This document shows positions 46,185-56,452 of a stretch of 64,000 nucleotides of DNA, piece after piece; positions within the stretch are counted from its first letter, which is position 1, and each line of letters opens with the position of its first letter. Source of the stretch: Prochlorococcus sp. AG-402-M23 (GTDB taxonomy: Bacteria > Cyanobacteriota > Cyanobacteriia > PCC-6307 > Cyanobiaceae); assembly GCA_003216575.1 (NCBI GenBank), contig QCIR01000001.1, forward strand, positions 62,001-126,000. The letters are read 5' to 3'. The translations under genes and the position numbers were made by a program. The notes under the pieces were generated by a model. That model was not told where the DNA came from. It saw nothing but the letters and a program-made list of their open reading frames with translations, and ran no database searches.

Positions 46185-46748
46185 CTAAGTGAGTTGTTTC
46201 TTATTTCTTCTCCATTTAGCATAAAACTGTATACTTGCAGCCATAAAAAGAATTAAACCAAATATCAACCAACTTGCTGCACTTGTTGGAAACTGGTTTT
46301 TAAATACAACAAGCATTACAACTACTACTAATAATAGTGTAGGCAACTCATTTAAAGCCCGGAGTTGCTGTCCACTATAATTATATTGTTTATTAGTTAA
46401 TTCATTCATAATTCTATAGCAATAAAAATGATAAATAAGTAAAAAGGCGACAAACAATAATTTAATCTGCATCCATGTTTGTGTAAGATATACAGGCTGC
46501 ATATATAATAATCCAGATGCCATAATGACAGCCAAGATCATGCCAGGAGTTGTTATAATATTTGCCAGTCTTTTCTCCATTAATGTATATTGCTTATTAA
46601 ATACATCCCTTATTTCTTCTTTCTCATTCTGCACTTCTACATGATAAATAAACAATCTGACTAAGTAAAATAAGCCAGCAAACCAAACAACAACACCAAT
46701 AATATGAAAAGATTTAAACCATAAATATGTCTCTGGTGAAAAAATCAT
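46185..46748 (-). CDS. hemJ: HemJ-type protoporphyrinogen IX oxidase
   Basis: 187-residue membrane protein with four to five hydrophobic segments. The N-terminal motif FHIIGVVVWFAGLFYLVRLF contains the conserved His and Trp of the UPF0093/HemJ family, and the YTLMEKRLANIITTPGM segment contains the second conserved cluster. HemJ oxidises protoporphyrinogen to protoporphyrin IX in cyanobacteria, feeding both haem and chlorophyll. ATG 46748. It precedes the PHP gene by six bases. Confidence 0.88.
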   Translation of the reverse strand: MIFSPETYLWFKSFHIIGVVVWFAGLFYLVRLFIYHVEVQNEKEEIRDVFNKQYTLMEKRLANIITTPGMILAVIMASGLLYMQPVYLTQTWMQIKLLFVAFLLIYHFYCYRIMNELTNKQYNYSGQQLRALNELPTLLLVVVVMLVVFKNQFPTSAASWLIFGLILFMAASIQFYAKWRRNKKQLT

Positions 46749-46840
46749 ATTCTATTAAATGTTTCGTACCTTCATATCACTCTATACATTACTATAATAT
46801 AGTTTAACTGTCCCAATGTCGTTAATAATTTATCAATAGA

Positions 46841-48763
46841 TTATTTATTTTCATTTGGATGAAAATAATTACGAATAACACCAGCAGTAGATGATCCTAA
46901 GCCTGGTGTTGAGGAAAGTTCGGAAAGAGATGCCATTTGAATAGCCTCTATTGATCTAAAATGCTCTAATAACAATCTGATTCTTTGTGGTCCCAAACCG
47001 GGTATCTCATTTAATTGTGAGCGTTTCATACGTTGACTTCTTTTTTGTCTGTGAAAGGTAATTGCAAACCTATGAGCTTCATCTCTAAGTCTTCTTAACA
47101 AAAGCATTCCTGGTTGGTTAGGTTCAGTGTCTAATGATTGCTTAACATTTGGAATAAATATCTCTTCTTTCTTCTTGGCTAAAGATATAAGATTTATATT
47201 TTGATCAAGATTCAACTCCTCTAAAGCCTCTAATACCGAACTTAATTGCCCTTTACCTCCATCTATTACAACTAAATCAGGCCAGTCATTCAAATTATCC
47301 TTGTCTAAAACACTAGATTCATTACTTGAGAGTTTATTCATATCACCACCATCTTCTTTATAACGAGCCCATCTTCTAAATCTCCTAGTAATAACTTCAG
47401 CCATTGATTCAAAATCGTCACTATGTCCTAGTTTTATATTTGAACTTTTAATTTTATATTTTCTGTAATGTTGCCTAGCCGCAATACCATCAATAAATAC
47501 TACCTGAGATGCAACAGCATCACTACCTTGAATATGACTAATATCATAACATTCAATTCTTTTTGGAATTTTTACTAACTCAAGTATATTGGTTAAATCG
47601 TCGAGCTCAACTAGATTTTTATCATGAGATTGTCTAATTCTTTGCAACTCCATATTTGCATTTTTTTCTACTAATTTTATAATTTCTGCCTTCTTTGATC
47701 TTTTTGGGATTGTAATATTAACTTTTTGCTTTTTTAATTCACTTAGCCAATCAGATATTATATCTGTATTTTGTAATTGATGTTGAACTAATATTTCTGA
47801 AGGTATTTCAATCGGATCTACATTTGAGTAATGATTTTCTACAACTTTTTGAAGTATTTGCGAAGTACTGAGATTATTATTATCTGAGAAATAGCCAAGT
47901 CTTCCAATTAATTTTCCTGATCGCATTTGAAAAATTTGAATAGAAGATATATTCTCCTCTGATGCCAAAGCGATTATATCTCTGCACACAGATGAATCAG
48001 GAATAATCATCTTTTGAGATTCATGCAATCTATCTATACCTTTTAGCTGATCTCTTATAGATCCAGCTTCTTCAAACTTCAATGACTCTGAAAAAGAATG
48101 CATCTGTTTTTCTAATAATAGTCTCAATTCTTCAGTTCTCCCTTGAAATATCATTTCAACTCTTTTTAGTGTATTTTTATAATCTTCTGAACTTATTTCT
48201 TCTTGACAAACGCCTGGACATCTTCCAATTGAATAGTTAAGACACGTTCTATCTTTGTAAAGCGGTATTCTTCTTTGTCTAAGAGGAAAAAGTTTTTTTA
48301 TATTAAATAGGGTCTGTCTAAGTAAATAAACATCAACGTATGGACCATAATATTTATCTTTTTTCTGTCTTTCTCGTCTTTTCCTAGTTAAAAAGATTCT
48401 TGGATATTTATCGCCCCAGGTTATACAAATATAGGGATATTTCTTATCATCTTTTAATAGAACATTAAAATAGGGTTGATTAGATTTTATTAAATTTGAT
48501 TCTAGAGTTAAGGCTTCACTTTCGGTATCAGTAACTATCAACTCAATATCTACAACTTGCCTAACCATTAAGGAGATTCTTGGACTCAATTCATCACTTG
48601 CTCGAAAATAACTTCTAACTCTATTTCTTAACTTTTTTGACTTACCAACATATAGCAATCTATCCTCACGATCTTTCATCAAATAACAACCAGGATCGTT
48701 TGGTATATCCTGCAAAAAATTCGAGAGTCTTGACTTGTCCTTAATTAACGGCGTTAATTCCAC
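46841..48763 (-). CDS. uvrC: Excinuclease ABC subunit C
   Basis: 640 residues. The GIY-YIG nuclease for the 3' cut is at the N-terminus (DPGCYLMKDREDRLLYVGKS). Next are a Cys cluster region (TCLNYSIGRCPGVCQE), the UVR/UvrB-binding helix pair (near 210-245), the RNase H-like nuclease for the 5' cut (YDISHIQGSDAVASQVVFID, catalytic Asp) and two helix-hairpin-helix motifs at the end (IPGLGPQRIRLLLEHF, then TPGLGSSTAGVI). Start at GTG 48761-48763; an ATG nearby is in another frame. It functions with UvrAB; mfd is in the same window. Confidence 0.96.
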   Translation of the reverse strand: MELTPLIKDKSRLSNFLQDIPNDPGCYLMKDREDRLLYVGKSKKLRNRVRSYFRASDELSPRISLMVRQVVDIELIVTDTESEALTLESNLIKSNQPYFNVLLKDDKKYPYICITWGDKYPRIFLTRKRRERQKKDKYYGPYVDVYLLRQTLFNIKKLFPLRQRRIPLYKDRTCLNYSIGRCPGVCQEEISSEDYKNTLKRVEMIFQGRTEELRLLLEKQMHSFSESLKFEEAGSIRDQLKGIDRLHESQKMIIPDSSVCRDIIALASEENISSIQIFQMRSGKLIGRLGYFSDNNNLSTSQILQKVVENHYSNVDPIEIPSEILVQHQLQNTDIISDWLSELKKQKVNITIPKRSKKAEIIKLVEKNANMELQRIRQSHDKNLVELDDLTNILELVKIPKRIECYDISHIQGSDAVASQVVFIDGIAARQHYRKYKIKSSNIKLGHSDDFESMAEVITRRFRRWARYKEDGGDMNKLSSNESSVLDKDNLNDWPDLVVIDGGKGQLSSVLEALEELNLDQNINLISLAKKKEEIFIPNVKQSLDTEPNQPGMLLLRRLRDEAHRFAITFHRQKRSQRMKRSQLNEIPGLGPQRIRLLLEHFRSIEAIQMASLSELSSTPGLGSSTAGVIRNYFHPNENK

Positions 48764-48781
48764 CGATCATGTCTCGTTAAA

Positions 48782-49264
48782 TTAGCCGCCATAGTTCCAA
48801 CCTGTACTCGCTAAATTTAAAGCAGATCCATCTTTATTCAATACTGCACTCTTTACCTCGGCGACAAAGACTGTATGGTCGCCGTGTTCTACGCCCGAAA
48901 TAACTTCACATTCAACTCCACCTATTACATCTTCGATTAAGGGCATACCAAACTCTCCATAAGTGAATTTACAAGCTTCAAAACGTCCACCTAATCCTTT
49001 TTGAGGCTTAAAGAACACAGCTGCCAGATCCTTTTGATCTTCTCTCAAAACATTGAGAGAAAACATCTTAGTTCTTTGAATAATTCCATGACTAGATCCA
49101 TCAGCGCGAACAGCCATTACAACTAATGGTGGCGTAAATGATCCTTGTGTTACCCAGCTAGCAGTAAAACCATTTATTTCATCTCCTTCTCTTACTGCAC
49201 ATATAAATAATCCATGAGGGATTTTGCGCAAAAGAACTTTTTTGGCATCCTGATCAAGAGTCAT
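48782..49264 (-). CDS. Flavin reductase-like (FMN-binding) protein
   Basis: 160-residue split-barrel flavin-binding domain: IPHGLFICAVREGDEINGFT, then ASWVTQGSFTPPLVVMAV, then EHGDHTVFVAEVKSA. This is the same domain that forms the C-terminus of cyanobacterial flavodiiron proteins, here as a free-standing protein. It probably reduces flavin with NAD(P)H or serves as a partner in oxygen or iron metabolism; the substrate is not predictable. ATG 49264. It is followed 18 bases later by uvrC and is divergent from coaD. Confidence 0.85.
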   Translation of the reverse strand: MTLDQDAKKVLLRKIPHGLFICAVREGDEINGFTASWVTQGSFTPPLVVMAVRADGSSHGIIQRTKMFSLNVLREDQKDLAAVFFKPQKGLGGRFEACKFTYGEFGMPLIEDVIGGVECEVISGVEHGDHTVFVAEVKSAVLNKDGSALNLASTGWNYGG

Positions 49265-49333
49265 GCGCTTTGATACGTTTATATATATTTGAGATTCTAT
49301 GAAAGAAATGGACTTTTTTAAAGTTAAAAAACC

Positions 49334-49810
49334 ATGAAGGCACTTTATCCTGGTAGCTTCGACCCTTTAACGTTTGGACACCTTGATCTAATTCAAAGAG
49401 GAAGTGATTTATTTGGAGAAGTTCTCATTGCGGTATTAGAAAATCCTTCGAAAAAGGCAACTTTCTCTTGCGAGAGAAGGATAGAGCAGATTAAAAATGC
49501 AACCAGAGATATACCAGGTTGTAGAACAATAGCTTTTAAAGGTCTAACTGTAGATTGTGCTCGTGAACATAATGCGGATCTAATTTTAAGAGGCTTAAGA
49601 GCCATGAGTGATTTTGAATATGAACTACAGGTTGCTCATACAAATAGGTCTTTAAATAATCAATACGAAACGATTTTTCTGGCGACAGAAACACATCATA
49701 GTTTTTTAAGTAGTTCTGTAGTTAAAGAAGTCGCAAGATTTGGTGGAGAGATTCGTCATATGGTTCCTGAGTTTATAGCCAAAGATCTAATGGCACTAAA
49801 TACTAATTAA
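49334..49810 (+). CDS. coaD: Phosphopantetheine adenylyltransferase
   Basis: 158 residues. The nucleotidyltransferase signature is [20 protein letters not shown] (H-x-G-H type, residues 4-23), and the later motif is [16 protein letters not shown], equivalent to ISSTxVR. It makes dephospho-CoA from 4'-phosphopantetheine and ATP, the fourth step of coenzyme A synthesis. The ATG at 49334 fits the family start exactly. Its 3' end overlaps the convergent dacB-like gene by four bases. Confidence 0.97.
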   Translation: MKALYPGSFDPLTFGHLDLIQRGSDLFGEVLIAVLENPSKKATFSCERRIEQIKNATRDIPGCRTIAFKGLTVDCAREHNADLILRGLRAMSDFEYELQVAHTNRSLNNQYETIFLATETHHSFLSSSVVKEVARFGGEIRHMVPEFIAKDLMALNTN

Positions 49811-51042
49811 TTACAATTATCAGTATTATCTACTATTGATAATATATTCATTATATGTTTTGTCGAATTATCCATATTGTTAACTATAATACTAAAAAAT
49901 TTGCCTTCTCCTAAAATAACACCAGAAACGGATCTAACATTATTAAGTCTCCCGGATTTAGCCAAAATTCTACCCTTAAGGTTTACTGGAGCTTTTACAT
50001 TAGCTAACGAGCCCCTAACACCTAATATTGAAAATGATGAGAAATAATAGTCAGAGAATCTATTAAGTTTCATTCTTCTCAAAAACTGAGATAAACCATA
50101 AGTGGTTACTCTATTCTTTCTCGATAAGCCACTAGCATCTGCAAAAATAAAATTGTCAGAATTAAAGTTTTGATCTTTTATCCAATTATTGTATTTTAGA
50201 TTAGGGAAATCATGAGACCAATCACTTATTGAATGTCTGAAAATAACTTCAGCAGTAAAATTGTGGCTCTCAGAATTAACAAGGTTTAGTAAAATATATA
50301 AAGGAGCAGAATTAATAACTTTAATTGTCGAAATATAATCAATAGGATAGTTTTCATTCACAGATTTTACAAAATATTTTTTTGATAAATTCTTTTTTCT
50401 TAGAGCATTCTCTAGCTCATAAATAAAATTATTAATTGGATTATTTAAAGAATTAATACTTGCATTGCTAGCTATTGAATATTTAGTAATAGGTGCCCCA
50501 TATTCTTCATTTCTATCGGCGTACGACCAGCTAGAAGGCCACCAATTTTTTGGATTGCTTTTTTTAACGACTATTGGCGTTTTTAAACGTAAATTATAAT
50601 TAGTATTATTAAGATCACTAATTAACTCTTCTAAATGACTTTTATCAAAATCAGGATCACCTGATGCATCTATATATAAGCTTCCATCATTTATCTCTTT
50701 AATAGATGTATTAAGAGTATAATAAGGTCCTAGAATATCTAAAGAGAAAGCACTAGAAAGGATCTTCTGATTAGATGCAGGAATCCTAGGTATTTGACCG
50801 TTAATATCTGCAATAAAGTTACCAGAATCATCTAAAATACTAACGCTAATATTAGATTTAAAGTTATAAGTATACTCCTCCAATTCATCTTGCAAAGATT
50901 GACATATATTAAACTTTTCAAGACCTATAGTATTAATATTAATTCTTTGTCTTAAATATGAATATAATTTAAATAAATTACCATTTAATATATTTATTGA
51001 TAATAAAATTACGCCAATATATAAATAATGTCTTTTACTCAT
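49807..51042 (-). CDS. dacB: D-alanyl-D-alanine carboxypeptidase/endopeptidase, PBP4 family
   Basis: 411 residues with a hydrophobic N-terminal segment (about 5-22) for export or anchoring. Active-site motifs of the S13 family are present: the nucleophile in [12 protein letters not shown] (S-x-x-K), the second motif in [12 protein letters not shown] (S-x-N equivalent), and the third as [15 protein letters not shown] (K-S-G for K-T-G). It trims peptidoglycan peptides in the periplasm. It is shorter than Escherichia coli PBP4 because the insert domains are reduced. Followed upstream on the same strand by the DUF1995 gene. Confidence 0.9.
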   Translation of the reverse strand: MSKRHYLYIGVILLSINILNGNLFKLYSYLRQRININTIGLEKFNICQSLQDELEEYTYNFKSNISVSILDDSGNFIADINGQIPRIPASNQKILSSAFSLDILGPYYTLNTSIKEINDGSLYIDASGDPDFDKSHLEELISDLNNTNYNLRLKTPIVVKKSNPKNWWPSSWSYADRNEEYGAPITKYSIASNASINSLNNPINNFIYELENALRKKNLSKKYFVKSVNENYPIDYISTIKVINSAPLYILLNLVNSESHNFTAEVIFRHSISDWSHDFPNLKYNNWIKDQNFNSDNFIFADASGLSRKNRVTTYGLSQFLRRMKLNRFSDYYFSSFSILGVRGSLANVKAPVNLKGRILAKSGRLNNVRSVSGVILGEGKFFSIIVNNMDNSTKHIMNILSIVDNTDNCN

Positions 51043-51045
51043 AGA

Positions 51046-51666
51046 TTATAAATTTAAGATTATAGTTTCATCATCAGGACGTTTATCAAATGATTTAACA
51101 AAAGAATATCCATCAGGGTTTAATTTAAAAAGCTCCCAGTCATTAGGAAATCTTTTCAATAATGCACCCATAGATAATGGTTGTACAAAGTAAAGTACCT
51201 TCCATTTTTCAGCAAATCTTTTTCTCATTTCTCTACCGACACTACCGATTCCTACTATTGGATCTTCCAACTTACCGTTAACCATAATTACCGTTGAATT
51301 AGTATGAGAACATACTTGCTCAAACATCTCAATATCATATGGTTGAGGAGAACATACTAATAATAAAGAATTCAACGAATCTGTAGAATTAATAAACTCC
51401 TTAAATGTAAAAATCTTATTGGCCAATTCAGGGTAATCTCTTTTAGCTAGAGCCGCTCCACCAGCATCGGCCCATAATAAAACATTATCTAATTTAATTT
51501 CAGTTAGTTTGTTAGATAAACGAAAAATTATTGGATTGATTCGTAATCCTTCAAATTTAAAGTTGATAGAAAGAAAAGATTGTTCAGAATTACTTAAAAA
51601 ATAACTTTGAATTGATTCAAATACATTTGTTTCAGCTTCTCTAAGATCTGAGGGTAGGATATTCAT
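51046..51666 (-). CDS. DUF1995 family protein
   Basis: 206 residues. The order LPSDLREAETNVFESIQSYF, INFKFEGLRINPIIFRLSNK, LLWADAGGAALAKRDYPELA and VVGIGS/GREMRKRFAEKWKVLYF-type segments matches DUF1995, shared by cyanobacteria and plastids. The plant member LPA3 helps photosystem II assembly, but other members have unknown roles. No signal or membrane segment is seen. Three bases separate its stop from the dacB start, and ten bases separate its start from the cysteine desulfurase stop. Confidence 0.8.
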   Translation of the reverse strand: MNILPSDLREAETNVFESIQSYFLSNSEQSFLSINFKFEGLRINPIIFRLSNKLTEIKLDNVLLWADAGGAALAKRDYPELANKIFTFKEFINSTDSLNSLLLVCSPQPYDIEMFEQVCSHTNSTVIMVNGKLEDPIVGIGSVGREMRKRFAEKWKVLYFVQPLSMGALLKRFPNDWELFKLNPDGYSFVKSFDKRPDDETIILNL

Positions 51667-51676
51667 AATTTGATGA

Positions 51677-52858
51677 TCATTGTTTTTTGAGTTCTAAAGA
51701 TTGCAATAATTCATATATTATATTTGAAACTGAATTAATATCATCATTTGAAATCCATGGACCAATAGTTATTCTTAATCCAGATTCTTGGAGTGGTTTA
51801 TCAATATTAATTGCTACCAGTATTGGATTTGGTCCTTGACTAGATGATGAGCAAGCACTACCACTGCTTATATAGACGCCATGTTGTGACAATAATCGAA
51901 CAATTTCTCTACCATTAATTGGAACCATAGATTTTGTATGACAGAGAAATGAGAGATTATTCGGTAATCGTTCTTTAGGATGACCAGTAAATGTAAGTTG
52001 TTTATTCTTAACTAGATTATTTTTTAAAATAGAAGTCATTTTAGAAACATTATTCTCAGGAAATAAAGTTTCATTAGCACTAATTTCTATATATTCATTT
52101 AGTAGGCCAATTGCTGTCGAAAAACCTGCAATAAGCGGAACTGACTCAGTACCAGATCTTATAGAGCCATTCTTAAAACCATAGGAAGGATCATTTATCA
52201 ATAAATCTCGAACGCCATTTCGCAACATTAATAATCCAATTCCTTTAGGGCCTTGAAGTTTATGCGCAGAAGCACTAAGCATATCAACATTTAAATTACT
52301 CCAATCAAAAAGACCGCTAGGGAGGACCTGTGTCGCATCAGTATGAAAAAGTATATTTCGTTTTTTACATTCCATTCCTATAAGATTTATGGGCTGAATG
52401 GACCCAATCTCACTTTGCCCCCAGATTATCGAAACAATTTTTGTCGGAGGAGATAACATTTCATCCAACAGATCTAAGTCAATAATTCCATAATTATCTA
52501 CAGGCCAGTATTTAATATCCCAGCCATCATTACGCAATTGATTGGCTATTAAAGTAATAGAAGGATGTTCAACACTACTTATAACAAGTCTTCCTTTATC
52601 AATATTTTTAGATACAGATTTAAGAGCAAGATAATTCGATTCGGTTGCTCCAGAAGTGAAAAATATATCGTCAGATGAAGCTTTTAATTTATAAGCTATT
52701 GATAATCTAGATCTTTCTAAAATTTCTCTTGCAATAACCCCAACTTTATGAATACTTGATGGATTACCCCAGCATTCAGATTGTATATCCTGTAATTTAT
52801 TAATAACATCAATATGTGGCGGAGTAGTCGCTGATGCATCGAGATAAATATTTTTCAT
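51677..52858 (-). CDS. Cysteine desulfurase, NifS/IscS-like
   Basis: 393-residue PLP enzyme that moves sulfur from cysteine to a Cys persulfide for iron-sulfur clusters or tRNA thiolation. The PLP lysine is in LSASAHKLQGPKGIGLL (near 205), the active Cys in ISSGSACSSSSQGPNP (near 332), and the cofactor loop in FTSGATESNYLALKSV. The start YLDASATTPPHIDVI is characteristic. It is IscS/NifS type rather than SufS, judged by the Cys-loop. ATG 52858. It follows dapF by 12 bases. Confidence 0.93.
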   Translation of the reverse strand: MKNIYLDASATTPPHIDVINKLQDIQSECWGNPSSIHKVGVIAREILERSRLSIAYKLKASSDDIFFTSGATESNYLALKSVSKNIDKGRLVISSVEHPSITLIANQLRNDGWDIKYWPVDNYGIIDLDLLDEMLSPPTKIVSIIWGQSEIGSIQPINLIGMECKKRNILFHTDATQVLPSGLFDWSNLNVDMLSASAHKLQGPKGIGLLMLRNGVRDLLINDPSYGFKNGSIRSGTESVPLIAGFSTAIGLLNEYIEISANETLFPENNVSKMTSILKNNLVKNKQLTFTGHPKERLPNNLSFLCHTKSMVPINGREIVRLLSQHGVYISSGSACSSSSQGPNPILVAINIDKPLQESGLRITIGPWISNDDINSVSNIIYELLQSLELKKQ

Positions 52859-52870
52859 ATAGAAGAGTGA

Positions 52871-53725
52871 TTAAATATCTATCTCTCCACTAAAAACTTT
52901 TAATGCAGGCCCCTGCATTAAAACTGGACCTGTTTGATTGGGCCATTCAATTTCTAACTTTCCACCTGGTAAATAGACATTAGCTTTATTTAAAGTTTTA
53001 CCTAGATTAGCTGTTACGACAAGACAAGCACAAGCTCCAGTTCCACAAGCAAGTGTGGGCCCACATCCTCTCTCCCATACTTTAACTTTAATATTTGATT
53101 TATCAATTAATTCTACAAAGTGAACATTGGTATAATTGGGAAATGTATTGTGTTTTTCAAGGTATCTTCCCCAATCTTCAAATGGTATATTGTCAATTTT
53201 ATCAACAAATACGATCATATGAGGATTTCCCATACTAGCAGCATAGACATTTAAAGTTTGATCATTTATTGTAATCTTTCCATTGGGAATAGTTAAATTA
53301 TTCATTAACAATTTAGTAGGTATATCTTCAGGAGAAAGGATAGGTTCTCCCATATTTACTTTGATATTATTATTACCATCAATAGAGGTAATAATCAGAC
53401 CAGCTTTAGTTTCAATTCGGATCTCAGACTTATCTTTAATTTCAAAATTATCATTTAAAAAAGCAATCAAGCATCTTATACCGTTTCCACACATTTCTGG
53501 TTCAGATCCATCAGAATTAAATATCTTCATTCTCACAAAACATTTATTATTGGAATCTAATACAAGAATAATTCCATCAGCTCCAATGCCAAAATTTCTA
53601 TTACATAGATGTTCAATAAAATTATCTTTATTTTCAGTAAACAAATTATCTAAGTTATTCCCACGAGCATCAAAGATAATAAAGTCGTTACCAAGTCCTT
53701 GATATTTTGAGAAATTATTTTTCAT
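52871..53725 (-). CDS. dapF: Diaminopimelate epimerase
   Basis: 284 residues, a normal length. The two catalytic cysteines are visible in PEMCGNGIRCLIAF (near 75) and ERGCGPTLACGTGACAC (near 222). FSKYQGLGNDFIIFDARGN is the expected start and SMGNPHMIVFVD a family motif. It converts LL- to meso-diaminopimelate for lysine and peptidoglycan. ATG 53725. It is first of a leftward series with the cysteine desulfurase, DUF1995 and dacB, and divergent from leuS. Confidence 0.96.
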   Translation of the reverse strand: MKNNFSKYQGLGNDFIIFDARGNNLDNLFTENKDNFIEHLCNRNFGIGADGIILVLDSNNKCFVRMKIFNSDGSEPEMCGNGIRCLIAFLNDNFEIKDKSEIRIETKAGLIITSIDGNNNIKVNMGEPILSPEDIPTKLLMNNLTIPNGKITINDQTLNVYAASMGNPHMIVFVDKIDNIPFEDWGRYLEKHNTFPNYTNVHFVELIDKSNIKVKVWERGCGPTLACGTGACACLVVTANLGKTLNKANVYLPGGKLEIEWPNQTGPVLMQGPALKVFSGEIDI

Positions 53726-53847
53726 GATTTAAAGTTTGTTTAACTATGTTCGTAGAACATAAAGCTTTCTTGGTTGTAATTTCAGTACTAATCGCGTATT
53801 GGGCATCAATTTATGAGAACATTATTTGATTGGCAAATCAACTACTG

Positions 53848-53853
53848 AAGGAG
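53848..53853 (+). promoter_or_regulatory. Ribosome binding site that fixes the leuS TTG start
   Basis: AAGGAG with seven bases before the TTG at 53861. There is no ATG near, so this site justifies the TTG start. Confidence 0.75.
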
Positions 53854-53860
53854 ATCTTCC

Positions 53861-56449
53861 TTGAATAATACTACTTCAGAGATTATTGACCAGCGTTACG
53901 AGCCTCGTGATATAGAAGCTTATTGGCAAAAAGAGTGGGCTAATAAAGGGCTCTATAGAACAAATACGGATGTAAACAAAGACAATACTTTTTACGCCTT
54001 GTCAATGTTCCCATACCCTTCCGGTTCATTACATATGGGGCACGTGAGGAATTATGTCATTACAGATGTACTCGCTAGATATAAAAGGATGCAAGGTTAT
54101 AACGTTCTTCATCCGATGGGATGGGATGCTTTCGGTTTACCGGCTGAAAATGCAGCAATAGAGAGAGACACAATTCCATCTACCTGGACAGATAAAAATA
54201 TTTCACAAATGAAAGATCAATTAGATCGACTTGGATTATCAATAGATTGGGCTAAAGAAGTTACTACTTGCAAAGAAGATTATTACAAATGGACTCAATA
54301 TATATTTAATCAATTACATAAAAATAATCTTGCTTATCAAAAAAAAGCAACAGTGAATTGGGATCCAATTGATCAAACTGTTCTTGCAAATGAACAAGTA
54401 GATGCTGAAGGTAAATCTTGGAGATCTGGAGCAAAAGTTGAGAAAAAGGAATTAAACCAGTGGTTTCTAAGAATTACTAGTTTTGCCGAAGATCTAAATA
54501 AGGATTTAGTTAAGCTCAAAGACTGGCCAGAAAGAGTCAGGGTTATGCAAAAGAATTGGATTGGAAAATCAATTGGTGCAGAAATAACATTTGATATCAA
54601 AAATCATAACCAAAAAATAACAGCTTTCACCACAAGAATAGATACAGTCTATGGAGTAAGTTATCTTGTCTTAGCATCAAATCATCCATTAATTGATCAA
54701 TTAATAAATGATAAAGATATTGATCAATTAATTGAGTTCAGGAATACACAAGAAAAGTTAAGTGATCTAGAACGTAATTCAGATAGTAGAAAGAAACTTG
54801 GAATGTATCTAGGAGTAAATGCAATTAATCCAGCAAATAATAAAGAGATACCTATTTGGATTGGCGATTATGTGATTATGGAATATGGAACTGGAGCTGT
54901 CATGGGTGTTCCAGCTCATGATAGTAGAGATTATAAGTTTGCTAAATCATATAATTTACCAATTAATTATGTCATAAGACCCAATAATGATGAAGATGAT
55001 AGTTATTTAAATGCTGAGTACGTAGATAAGGGAATCATGATCAATTCAGATACATTCAATGGAATTGAATCTGATATTGCAAAAACAAAAATACTTGAGT
55101 TAGGTTCTAATTCTAATTGGGCAAAACCAAAAATTACGTATAAATTAAGGGATTGGCTTATATCTAGACAAAGATATTGGGGCTGCCCGATTCCGATAAT
55201 TAATTGTAAGAAGTGTGGTCAAGTAAGAGTCCCAGATGAGGATCTACCTGTTTCTCTACCTATTGATATTAAATTAACTGGTAAAGGAAAGTCACCTTTA
55301 ACCACAAAATCAGAATGGATCAATACTTGTTGTCCTAAATGTGGAAATGAAGCAAAAAGAGAAACTGATACAATGGACACTTTTATGTGTTCATCCTGGT
55401 ACTTTTTAAGATATATAAACCCTGAAAATGAGCAAAATCCATTTATAAAAAGCGAAATAGATAAATGGCTTCCTGTTAAACAATACGTTGGTGGTATTGA
55501 GCATGCAATCCTTCATTTACTTTATTCACGATTTTTAACCAAAGCTCTAAAAAGCTGCGGATTATTAAATATTGATGAACCCTTTAAGAAACTATTAACT
55601 CAGGGAATGGTTCAAGCTATTACTTATAAAAATTCAAATAATAATAAATATTTTTCAAAAGATCAAATTAAAGATATTAATGATCCTAAAGATCCAATTA
55701 CTGGAGAAAATATTGATATTATTTATGAAAAGATGTCAAAGTCTAAATATAATGGTGTAGACCCATCATTAGTCATAGATAAATATGGTGCTGACACAGC
55801 TAGAATGTTTATTCTTTTTAAAGCTCCTCCTGAAAAAGATTTAGAATGGGATGACTCAGATGTTGAAGGTCAATATCGATTTATACAGAGGCTCTGGAAA
55901 TTTGTTTTTAATACTTTAGAACTAACAAAAAGTAATTCCAGATTAAATATAGAAAAAGAAAAGTCTCAAGATGATGAAGCTTTACGTCTAATTAATATTG
56001 CTATTAAAGAAATTACTGATGATCTAGACAATCTTCAATTTAATACAGCAATATCTGAACTTATGAAAGCTGTGAATGGCTTAAGTTCAATAGTTAATAA
56101 CTGTAGTAATGAAACTCTAACTAATGTTGTTTCAATATTAGTTAAAATAACTTCTCCATTTTCTCCTCATATTGCAGAGGAGCTTTGGAAGACAATTGGA
56201 AATACCCAAAGTATTCATCTTCAGTCATGGCCAAAATTCGATGCAAGTGCAATTGAACAAGATACATTTAAACTTATGATTCAAATCAATGGAAAAGTAA
56301 GAGGATCAATCGATGTTAGTAAGAATCTATCTAAAGAGCAATTAGAAGATATAGCTGTTAGAAGTGAAGCTGCTCAGAAATGGCTAGATGGAAGAGAACC
56401 AAAACGGATAATTGCTGTTCCAAATAAATTAGTGAATATAGTTATTTAG
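53861..56449 (+). CDS. leuS: Leucyl-tRNA synthetase
   Basis: 862 residues, bacterial length. HIGH signature in FPYPSGSLHMGHVRNYVITD, KMSKS in KMSKSKYNGVDPSLV. The editing domain (about 230-420) has TRIDTVYGVSYLV and the discriminating YGTGAVMGVPAHDSRD. The CxxC zinc-like knobs (CKKCG and CCPKCG) lie around 455 and 490. The start is TTG at 53861, set by the upstream AAGGAG. It meets the convergent pgi with three bases between the ends. Confidence 0.97.
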   Translation: MNNTTSEIIDQRYEPRDIEAYWQKEWANKGLYRTNTDVNKDNTFYALSMFPYPSGSLHMGHVRNYVITDVLARYKRMQGYNVLHPMGWDAFGLPAENAAIERDTIPSTWTDKNISQMKDQLDRLGLSIDWAKEVTTCKEDYYKWTQYIFNQLHKNNLAYQKKATVNWDPIDQTVLANEQVDAEGKSWRSGAKVEKKELNQWFLRITSFAEDLNKDLVKLKDWPERVRVMQKNWIGKSIGAEITFDIKNHNQKITAFTTRIDTVYGVSYLVLASNHPLIDQLINDKDIDQLIEFRNTQEKLSDLERNSDSRKKLGMYLGVNAINPANNKEIPIWIGDYVIMEYGTGAVMGVPAHDSRDYKFAKSYNLPINYVIRPNNDEDDSYLNAEYVDKGIMINSDTFNGIESDIAKTKILELGSNSNWAKPKITYKLRDWLISRQRYWGCPIPIINCKKCGQVRVPDEDLPVSLPIDIKLTGKGKSPLTTKSEWINTCCPKCGNEAKRETDTMDTFMCSSWYFLRYINPENEQNPFIKSEIDKWLPVKQYVGGIEHAILHLLYSRFLTKALKSCGLLNIDEPFKKLLTQGMVQAITYKNSNNNKYFSKDQIKDINDPKDPITGENIDIIYEKMSKSKYNGVDPSLVIDKYGADTARMFILFKAPPEKDLEWDDSDVEGQYRFIQRLWKFVFNTLELTKSNSRLNIEKEKSQDDEALRLINIAIKEITDDLDNLQFNTAISELMKAVNGLSSIVNNCSNETLTNVVSILVKITSPFSPHIAEELWKTIGNTQSIHLQSWPKFDASAIEQDTFKLMIQINGKVRGSIDVSKNLSKEQLEDIAVRSEAAQKWLDGREPKRIIAVPNKLVNIVI

Positions 56450-56452
56450 AAA

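Noticed and set aside
53283-53702. 139-codon open frame antisense to dapF
   Set aside because: dapF carries both catalytic cysteines and family motifs; the antisense frame has none.
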